Source: Neisseriaceae bacterium (lineage in GTDB: Bacteria > Pseudomonadota > Gammaproteobacteria > Burkholderiales > Chromobacteriaceae). Taken from it: 64,000 nucleotides of DNA. Position 1 is the stretch's first letter, and each line of letters begins with the position of its first letter. Made by a program: the position numbers and the translations under genes. This document shows, one piece after another, positions 57,365 to 64,000 of the stretch. The DNA is taken from assembly GCA_027489245.1 (NCBI GenBank), contig JAIYAC010000010.1:62001-126000 (forward strand). Direction: 5' to 3'. The notes below the pieces were generated by a model that was not told the origin of the DNA, made no database searches, and saw nothing but the letters and a program-made list of their open reading frames with translations.

Positions 57365-58789
57365 TTAGTGAGCGTGCGCGGTAACTGCCGGGATCTTGGC
57401 ATCTACCGGACGACCTGCTGCTACGGTACGGAAGGTGTTGTAAGCCATCAGCAACATACCGGACAGGAACAGGAAACCACCCAGGAAGCGGACAAACAGG
57501 TACGGGTAGGACGCTTTAACGGCTTCTACAAACGAGTAGGTCAGGGTGCCGTCGGCGTTCAGTGCACGCCACATCAGGCCTTGCATCACACCGGCAATCC
57601 ACAGCGAGGCGATGTACAGCACCACGCCAACGGTAGCCAGCCAGAAGTGCGCTTCGATCAGTTTCACGCTGTGCATGCTGTCACGGCCGAACAGGCGTGG
57701 CAGCAGGTAGTACATGGAACCGATGGAGATGAAGGCAACCCAGCCCAGGGCACCGGAGTGCACGTGGCCAACGGTCCAGTCGGTGTAGTGCGACAGGGCG
57801 TTCACGGTTTTGATGGACATCATCGGGCCTTCGAAGGTGGACATACCGTAGAAGGACAGGGATACCACCAGGAACTTCAGTACCGGGTCGGTACGCAGTT
57901 TGTGCCAGGCGCCAGACAGGGTCATGATGCCGTTGATCATGCCGCCCCAGCTCGGTGCCAGCAGTACCAGCGAGAACGCCATACCCAGCGACTGGGTCCA
58001 GTCAGGCAGGGCGGTGTAGTGCAGGTGGTGAGGGCCGGCCCACATGTAGGTGAAGATCAGCGCCCAGAAGTGCACCACGGACAGACGGTAGGAGTACACC
58101 GGACGGCCAGCCTGCTTCGGTACGAAGTAGTACATCATGCCCAGGAAGGCAGCGGTCAGGAAGAAACCTACGGCGTTGTGGCCGTACCACCATTGCACCA
58201 TGGCATCCACTGCGCCGGCGTAGATGGAGTAGGACTTGGTCAGCGATACCGGGATTGCCAGGCTGTTCACCACGTGCAGCAGGGCTACGGCCAGGATGAA
58301 GGCACCGTAGAACCAGTTGGCTACGTAGATGTGTTTTACCTTGCGGATCGCCAGGGTACCGAAGAACACGATGGCGTACACCACCCAGATCACGGTGATC
58401 AGGATGTCGATAGGCCATTCCAGCTCGGCGTATTCCTTACCGGCGGTAATGCCCAGCGGCAGGGTAATGGCGGCCAGCACGATAACCAGTTGCCAACCCC
58501 AGAAGGTAAACGCGGCCAGCTTGTCGGAAAACAGGCGAACGTTACAGGTACGCTGCACCACGTAGTAAGACGTGGCAAACAGCGCGCAGCCGCCGAATGC
58601 AAAGATCACGGCGTTGGTGTGCAGGGGGCGCAGACGGCCGTAGTGGAACCAGGGCCCAAAGTTGAGCTCCGGCCACACCAGCTGGGCCGCAATAATGACG
58701 CCAACCAGCATCCCGACAATGCCCCAAACCACGGTCATTATCGAGAACTGGCGCACCACCTTATAGTTATAAGTGGATTGCGTATCCAT
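57365..58789 (-). CDS. ccoN: cbb3 cytochrome oxidase catalytic subunit I
   Basis: 474 aa with 12 membrane helices. It reduces O2 at the heme b3-CuB centre with high affinity. Heme and copper His are in [45 protein letters not shown] and [12 protein letters not shown]. First gene of ccoNOQP-ccoG-fixH. No exact repeated word occurs in this operon from 53.1 to 59.7 kb. Confidence 0.96.
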   Translation of the reverse strand: MDTQSTYNYKVVRQFSIMTVVWGIVGMLVGVIIAAQLVWPELNFGPWFHYGRLRPLHTNAVIFAFGGCALFATSYYVVQRTCNVRLFSDKLAAFTFWGWQLVIVLAAITLPLGITAGKEYAELEWPIDILITVIWVVYAIVFFGTLAIRKVKHIYVANWFYGAFILAVALLHVVNSLAIPVSLTKSYSIYAGAVDAMVQWWYGHNAVGFFLTAAFLGMMYYFVPKQAGRPVYSYRLSVVHFWALIFTYMWAGPHHLHYTALPDWTQSLGMAFSLVLLAPSWGGMINGIMTLSGAWHKLRTDPVLKFLVVSLSFYGMSTFEGPMMSIKTVNALSHYTDWTVGHVHSGALGWVAFISIGSMYYLLPRLFGRDSMHSVKLIEAHFWLATVGVVLYIASLWIAGVMQGLMWRALNADGTLTYSFVEAVKASYPYLFVRFLGGFLFLSGMLLMAYNTFRTVAAGRPVDAKIPAVTAHAH

Positions 58790-59210
58790 TTAGGGTTTTC
58801 TCCAAGGTTGCGAACTAGAACGTGTAAAACTGGTGACTTGAATTGTGTGCACCCGCCCCAAGTTGGGAAGGTGTATCAAGTTCTTGGGTGTCGATCAAAA
58901 CCCCTGTAGCTGGTGCGCCCCGCTGTGCACCACTGCCTTGCCAGGCAAGAACAAGTGCTTTAATTCACCCGCGTATTCAACAGGCTATTCTAATCAATTC
59001 AGGCATCAGCCACCAGTCAAGAACGCGGGGCGACCTGCTGTTTCCCCTGCCCAAACTGGCTTTTTGGCCTTTTTAGCCTTTTGACAGACATGGATTATAT
59101 TGTCATCGGTAGTACTGCTATTGATGAAGATCAAGCCGGAAGGTCAGGGGTGGTTTTGTACAGCCGGTGCTAGAATCCAGCATCTTTCTGCCACAGAACG
59201 GTTCTGCACT
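58790..59210. other. Divergent promoter region between ccoN and the M61 peptidase gene
   Basis: 421 bp without a supported gene. It should hold the oxygen-controlled ccoN promoter. On the minus strand I see TTGAT half-sites (around 58879, 58895 and 58996) but no good TTGAT-N4-ATCAA FNR box. A TTGACA and a TATATT (59081-59102) are too close together for one promoter. Confidence 0.6.
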
Positions 59211-61001
59211 ATGTCTTTCCCCGTTAGCTACCGCCTTGCCGTACTCGACCCGCACGCCCATCTTTTCGATGTGACCGTTACCATTGCCCAGCCCGCTGCC
59301 GCCGGCCAGGTACTGCGTTTGCCTGCCTGGATACCGGGCAGCTACATGGTGCGCGAGTTTGCCCGCCATATCGTGCAGATCAGCGCCAGCAGTGGCAAAA
59401 AGGCCGTGGCACTGACCAAGCTGGACAAACACAGCTGGCAGGCCGCCCCGGTGAAAGGTGAGCTCACCGTACGCTACCAGGTGTACGCCTACGACCTGTC
59501 GGTACGCGGGGCGTACCTGGACGCCAACCGTGGCTTCTATAACGGCACCAGCGTGTTCCTGTCGGCCGACGGCTTTGAAAACGACCCGTGCACGGTGGAT
59601 ATCGATGCACCAGCCGACAAGGCCCTGGCCGACTGGCAGGTGGCGACCAGCCTGCCCGCGCTGGATGTACACAAGAAAACCGGCTTTGGCCGCTACCATG
59701 CGGCCAACTACGACGAACTGATCGACCACCCGGTAGAGCTGGGCTGCTTCCAGCGCATCCGTTTCAAGGCCTGCGGCGTACCGCACGAGTTTGTGGTGTC
59801 CGGCGTCTGCCAGGCCGACCTCAAGCGTCTGGCCGCCGATACCAAGCGCATTTGCGAGTGGCAGATCCGTTTCTTTGGCGAGCCCGCCCCGTTTGACCGC
59901 TACGTATTCATGCTGTTTGTCGGCGCCGATATCTACGGCGGCCTGGAGCACCGCGCCTCCACTGCGCTGGTGGCCAACCGTGACGACCTGCCGGCCCCCG
60001 GCCTGGCCGAGGGCGAGATCGGCGACGGCTACCTGCGCCTTCTGGGCCTGATCAGCCACGAATACTTCCACAGCTGGAACGTGAAGCGCATGAAGCCGGC
60101 GGTGTTCACCCCTTACGACCTGAATCGCGAAGGCCACACCACCTTGCTGTGGGCGTTCGAGGGCATTACCTCCTACTACGACGACCTGGCGCTGGTGCGC
60201 AGCGGCCTGATCGACGAAAAACGCTACCTGGGCCTGCTGGCCAAAACCATTACCGGCGTGATGCGCGGCCACGGCCGCACCAAGCAGACGCTGGCCGACT
60301 CCAGCTTTGATGCCTGGACCAAGTACTACCGCCAAGACGAAAACAGCCCCAACAGCATCGTGAGCTACTACACCAAGGGCTCGCTGGCTGCGCTGGCGCT
60401 GGACCTGCACATCCGCCGCGAAACCGCCGGCGCCAAGAGCCTGGACACCGTGATGCTGGCGCTGTGGCAAAAATGGCTGGCCGACGGCCAGGGCCTGGCC
60501 GAGGGCGAGTGGGAGCAGGTAGCCGAGCAGGCCACCGGCCTGCCGCTGGGCCCGTTCTTCGACCACGCCATCCGCAGCACGCAAGACCTGCCGCTGGCTG
60601 AACTGCTGGCCACGCAAGGTGTCAGCCTGCAGATGGTGCCAGCCGACAGCCCGGCTGATAGCGGCAGCGTCGTGGAGCAGATCAAGCCCGCCGCCCTGCG
60701 GCCAACCTTTGGCGTCAAGGCCGCACCAGACGCCCTGGGCGTGCGCCTGGTGCAAGTGCTGGACGGGGGCGCGGCGCAGGCTGCCGGCCTGTCTGGTGGC
60801 GATGTCATCGTGGCGGTAAACGGCCTGAAAACCAGTGACCTTGATAAAGCCATCGCTCGCCACAAGGTAGGCGATACCGTCAAAGTACACGCCTTCCGCC
60901 GCGACGAGCTGGCTACTTACAAAGTCACACTGCGTGCCACGCAAGCCGATACCTGCCGCCTGAGCCTGGCACCCGGTGCCGCAGCGTGGATCAAACCATA
61001 A
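59211..61001 (+). CDS. M61-family metallopeptidase with PDZ domain
   Basis: 596 aa from the ATG at 59211. N-terminal beta domain (SFPVSYRLAVLDPHAHLFDV), a zinc site LISHEYFHSWNVKRMKPAVF (HExxH) near 285 with Glu downstream in LLWAFEGITSYYDDL, and a C-terminal PDZ segment (LVQVLDGGAAQAAGLSGGDV). M61 members are glycyl aminopeptidase-like; the cellular role is unclear. No signal peptide, so cytoplasmic. Same strand as pepN, 79 bp apart. Two repeated word copies within. Confidence 0.88.
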   Translation: MSFPVSYRLAVLDPHAHLFDVTVTIAQPAAAGQVLRLPAWIPGSYMVREFARHIVQISASSGKKAVALTKLDKHSWQAAPVKGELTVRYQVYAYDLSVRGAYLDANRGFYNGTSVFLSADGFENDPCTVDIDAPADKALADWQVATSLPALDVHKKTGFGRYHAANYDELIDHPVELGCFQRIRFKACGVPHEFVVSGVCQADLKRLAADTKRICEWQIRFFGEPAPFDRYVFMLFVGADIYGGLEHRASTALVANRDDLPAPGLAEGEIGDGYLRLLGLISHEYFHSWNVKRMKPAVFTPYDLNREGHTTLLWAFEGITSYYDDLALVRSGLIDEKRYLGLLAKTITGVMRGHGRTKQTLADSSFDAWTKYYRQDENSPNSIVSYYTKGSLAALALDLHIRRETAGAKSLDTVMLALWQKWLADGQGLAEGEWEQVAEQATGLPLGPFFDHAIRSTQDLPLAELLATQGVSLQMVPADSPADSGSVVEQIKPAALRPTFGVKAAPDALGVRLVQVLDGGAAQAAGLSGGDVIVAVNGLKTSDLDKAIARHKVGDTVKVHAFRRDELATYKVTLRATQADTCRLSLAPGAAAWIKP

Positions 61002-61080
61002 CCAGGGACGCTTTGCGTTGATAAAGACAAGGGGGCGGCATAGCCGACCCGCCTTGCAAGCCTACTGAGGATGCCCGTTC

Positions 61081-63714
61081 ATGAGCCAACAACAGCCACA
61101 GATCAAATACCGCCAGGACTACCTGCCGCCCGCCTATCTGGTGGACAAGGTAGACCTGACGTTCGATGTCCTGGAAGACACCCAAACCCGTGTGCGCGCC
61201 CGCATGGTGATTCACCGCAACCCCGAGTCCACTGCGGCCAACGTGTTGCAGCTGGACGGCAGCGCCACCCTGCTATCGGTGGTGCTGGATGGTGACCAGC
61301 TGCAGCCAGGCGCCTACCGGCAGCACGCCGAAGGCCTGGAGATTCCCGGTGTGCCGGACAGCTTTATCCTGGATATCGAAACCGAAATCGACCCGGTCGC
61401 CAATACCAGCCTCAACGGCCTGTATGGCTCCAGCGGCAACCTGTACACCCAGTGCGAGCCCGAAGGCTTCCGCAAGATTACCTACTATCCGGACCGGCCA
61501 GACGTGATGGCCAAGTTCAGCACTACCATCATTGCCGACAAACAGAAGTACCCGGTACTGCTGTCCAACGGCAACAAGGTAGGCGAAGGCCAGGCCGACA
61601 AAAAGCGCCACTGGGTAAAGTGGGTCGACCCGTACCGCAAACCGGCCTACCTGTTTGCCCTGGTCGCCGGCAAGCTGGTGGCCCTGAAAGACAGCTACAC
61701 CACAGCCAGCGGCCGCAAGGTGGCACTGGAAATCTGGACCGTACCGGCAGACCAGGACAAGGTGGACTTTGCCATGGGGGCAGTAAAACGCTCCATGCAG
61801 TGGGACGAAACCCGCTTTGGTCTGGAATACGACCTGGATATCTACATGATCGTGGCCGTGGGCGACTTCAATATGGGCGCCATGGAAAACAAGGGCCTCA
61901 ATATCTTTAACACCTCGGCCGTGCTGGCGCGCCAGGACACCGCCACCGACGCCGACTTCGAGCGCGTGGAAGCCATCATCGGCCACGAGTACTTCCATAA
62001 CTGGACCGGCAACCGCGTGACCTGCCGCGACTGGTTCCAGCTCAGCCTGAAAGAAGGCCTCACCGTGTTCCGCGACCAGGAATTCAGCGCCGACCTGCAC
62101 AGCCGCCCGGTGAAACGCATCGAAGACGTGAAAAAACTGCGCCAGCTGCAGTTCCCGGAAGACGCCGGCCCGACCGCGCACGCCATCCGCCCCGACAGCT
62201 ACATCGAGATGAACAATTTCTACACCATGACGGTGTACGAAAAGGGCTCCGAAGTGGTACGCATGTACCACACCCTGCTGGGTGAAGAAGGCTTCCAGAA
62301 GGGCATGAAGCTGTACTTCCAGCGCCACGATGGCCAGGCCGTCACCTGCGACGACTTCCGCGCCGCCATGGCCGACGCCAACGGTGCCGACTTCACCCAG
62401 TTTGCCCTGTGGTACAGCCAGGCCGGTACCCCGCAGCTGCACGTGCGCGGCGAATACGATGCCGTGGCGAAAAGCTACACCCTGCACGTGAAGCAAAGCT
62501 GCCCCGATACCCCGGGTCAAAGTGGCAAACAGCCGTACCACATCCCGCTGGCCGTGGGCCTGCTGGGCCGCGACGGTCAGGACCTGCCGCTGCAGCTGGC
62601 CGGCGAGCTTGCGCCTGGTGCCGGTACCCGCGTGCTGGATGTACGCGCCGCTGCGCAAAGCTTTACCTTTGTGAATGTGCCCGAGCTGCCGGTGCCGTCG
62701 CTGCTGCGTGGTTTCTCTGCGCCGGTACGCCTGCAGTTCGACTGGCGTGACGACGAGCTGTCGTTCCTGATGGCCAACGACAGCGACGCCTTTGCCCGCT
62801 GGGAAGCTGGCCAGGCTTACGCCGAGCGCCTGCTCAAAGCCCTGTTGGCCGACCAGGCCGCCGGCCGTGCGCTGCAGCTGCCGTCTGGCTTTGTGGACGC
62901 GCTGCGTGCAGTGCTGAAGGACCACGCCGCCGACCCGGCCTTCAAGGCACTGATGCTGAGCCTGCCCTCCGAAGCCGACATCCTGGAAATGGTCGATGCG
63001 GCCAACCCTGCGCACATCCACACCGTGCGCGAGTTTGTGCTCAATGGCCTGGCGCAGGCGCTGCGCGGCGAATGGCACGAAGCCTACGACCTGAACCAGA
63101 CCCAGCGCTACCAGCCTGCTGACGGCGGCCGCCGCAGCCTGAAAAACCTGGCGCTGGCCATGCTGACCCGCCTGCACGATGCCTGGCCGCTGGAAGCTGC
63201 CGAGAAACAGTGCCTGGACGCAGATAACATGACCGACCAGATGGGCGCCATGCTGGCCCTGCGCGACCGCGATGTGGCTGAGCGTGAAAACTGCTACCTG
63301 TCGTTTGCCAGCCGCTGGCAGGGCGATGCACTGGTGATGGACAAGTTCTTCAGCCTGGTCGCCAGCAGCCAGCTGCCCGGTGTGCTGGAGCACGTGAAAG
63401 CCGCCATGAGCCACCCGGCGTTTACCCTGAAAAACCCGAACAAGGCGCGGGCGCTGCTGGGCAGCTTTGGCCGCAATATGCAGCATTTCCACGCGGCGGA
63501 CGGCTCCGGTTACGCTTTCCTGGCTGACCAGGTACTGGCACTGGACGCCATCAACCCGCAGGTGGCCAGCCGCATCGTGTCGCTGTTCAACCGTCGCCAG
63601 AAGCTGGAGCCACAACGTCAGGCGCTGATGACCCGCGAGCTGCAGCGCATTCTGGCCAAAGACGGCCTATCCAAGGATGTTTACGAAATCGTATCTAAGA
63701 ACCTGTCGGCATAA
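61081..63714 (+). CDS. pepN: Aminopeptidase N (M1 family)
   Basis: 877 aa, the PepN size. It removes N-terminal residues from peptides in the cytoplasm. Substrate motif NMGAMENKGLNIFNTSAV, zinc site IIGHEYFHNWTGNRVTCRDW and the third ligand in LKEGLTVFRDQEFSAD are all present. A long helical C-terminal domain completes the protein, ending DVYEIVSKNLSA. AGGA lies ten bases before the ATG. Two repeated word copies lie within (61233, 62997). Confidence 0.96.
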   Translation: MSQQQPQIKYRQDYLPPAYLVDKVDLTFDVLEDTQTRVRARMVIHRNPESTAANVLQLDGSATLLSVVLDGDQLQPGAYRQHAEGLEIPGVPDSFILDIETEIDPVANTSLNGLYGSSGNLYTQCEPEGFRKITYYPDRPDVMAKFSTTIIADKQKYPVLLSNGNKVGEGQADKKRHWVKWVDPYRKPAYLFALVAGKLVALKDSYTTASGRKVALEIWTVPADQDKVDFAMGAVKRSMQWDETRFGLEYDLDIYMIVAVGDFNMGAMENKGLNIFNTSAVLARQDTATDADFERVEAIIGHEYFHNWTGNRVTCRDWFQLSLKEGLTVFRDQEFSADLHSRPVKRIEDVKKLRQLQFPEDAGPTAHAIRPDSYIEMNNFYTMTVYEKGSEVVRMYHTLLGEEGFQKGMKLYFQRHDGQAVTCDDFRAAMADANGADFTQFALWYSQAGTPQLHVRGEYDAVAKSYTLHVKQSCPDTPGQSGKQPYHIPLAVGLLGRDGQDLPLQLAGELAPGAGTRVLDVRAAAQSFTFVNVPELPVPSLLRGFSAPVRLQFDWRDDELSFLMANDSDAFARWEAGQAYAERLLKALLADQAAGRALQLPSGFVDALRAVLKDHAADPAFKALMLSLPSEADILEMVDAANPAHIHTVREFVLNGLAQALRGEWHEAYDLNQTQRYQPADGGRRSLKNLALAMLTRLHDAWPLEAAEKQCLDADNMTDQMGAMLALRDRDVAERENCYLSFASRWQGDALVMDKFFSLVASSQLPGVLEHVKAAMSHPAFTLKNPNKARALLGSFGRNMQHFHAADGSGYAFLADQVLALDAINPQVASRIVSLFNRRQKLEPQRQALMTRELQRILAKDGLSKDVYEIVSKNLSA

Positions 63715-63734
63715 GCGGGTATACTGCTGTTTTG

Positions 63735-63925
63735 CCCCAAGCCGGTGCGCGCGCCGGTTTGGGGCTGCTGACACCGTGCACGTCTAAGTAGTTTCGGGCC
63801 CGGCACAGCCGTGCCGCACCCTGGACGTTGCTGAGTCTGCAGCCTTGCTGTTTACCCAGCAAACCCGGTTTGCGTTGCCAGCCGGGTTTGTTATCCCTCT
63901 CAAGCCGGTGCGTGCACCGGCTTAT
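63735..63925 (+). terminator. Cluster of three GC-rich hairpins after pepN
   Basis: CCCCAAGCCGGTGCGC pairs with GCGCCGGTTTGGGG (63735-63765, with wobble pairs). A second stem, AACCCGG / CCGGGTT, spans about 63864-63889. AAGCCGGTGC / GCACCGGCTT (63902-63922), followed by ATTTT, is the most terminator-like. The first and third share AAGCCGGTGCG. No gene lies in 63715-63942. Confidence 0.65.
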
Positions 63926-63942
63926 TTTGTGGCCATCGCTCT

Positions 63943-64000
63943 ATGCCTGTTTCTGCCTCCCCGCTTGCCAGTGTGTTGATGTTGTTGGGCTTGTGGTTTG
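63943..64000 (+). CDS. Start of a gene cut by the window edge, membrane-protein-like
   Basis: Nineteen codons from ATG 63943, open to the edge: a short Ser/Pro-rich start, then LASVLMLLGLWF, which looks like a first membrane helix. No good ribosome site is seen. Identity cannot be told. Confidence 0.35.
   Translation, partial: MPVSASPLASVLMLLGLWF

Noticed and set aside
58790-59100. FNR box before ccoN
   Set aside because: Only TTGAT half-sites are present; no second half at the proper distance.

Overview
The window looks like chromosome of a GC-rich betaproteobacterium of the Neisseriales, probably Chromobacteriaceae (Vogesella, Aquitalea or Chromobacterium relatives). This is inferred from gene content and order: a continuous mdh / gntR / sdhCDAB-sdhE-gltA-sucAB-lpdA-sucCD block, ccoNOQP-ccoG-fixH, a tryptophanase operon and cadR/cadA. 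It is not based on any database match.

Positions 1 to about 16.5 kb are a foreign block of lower and uneven GC. It is the right part of a Tn7-like transposon. The core genes tnsA-tnsB-tnsC-tniQ run leftward, followed by a DEDDh exonuclease gene that overlaps tniQ. The cargo reads like a defence island: a three-gene SMC/Rad50-like cassette (winged-helix subunit, ATPase, and a helical-repeat protein with a C-terminal PD-(D/E)XK-like segment; Lamassu/ABC-3C-like), a stand-alone PD-(D/E)XK protein, another nuclease-fold candidate, a PIN-like protein, a YkgJ-type cysteine-cluster protein, and an AbiH-family protein cut by the left edge. The right end lies just beyond the lysS terminator, which suggests that the 3' end of lysS is the attachment site. 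The left end is outside the window.

From 16.56 kb on is host backbone. lysS and prfB (with its programmed frameshift) come first. A nearly complete TCA-cycle block (19.4-34.5 kb) follows, with a perfect palindrome between the divergent mdh and gntR genes. Next come a LysR regulator with an overlapping binding-protein gene, a structured non-coding transcript candidate, and a MerR-type regulator with a Cd/Zn/Pb P-type ATPase carrying a His-Asp repeat. From 39.5 to 53.5 kb are mixed metabolic and transport genes, including a tnaC leader peptide ahead of tnaA and a divergent sgrR/MFS pair. The cbb3 oxidase operon with ccoG and fixH, then two aminopeptidase-type genes, close the window.

The most striking genome-scale signal is the 10-mer GTTGGCCGCA. 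I counted 33 exact copies between 18.2 and 63.0 kb, balanced on both strands and sometimes paired as inverted repeats in terminators. I found none in the transposon block. Density, strand balance and terminator pairing resemble DNA uptake sequences of Neisseriaceae and Pasteurellaceae, but the word differs from the dialects I know. It is a candidate new uptake-sequence dialect.
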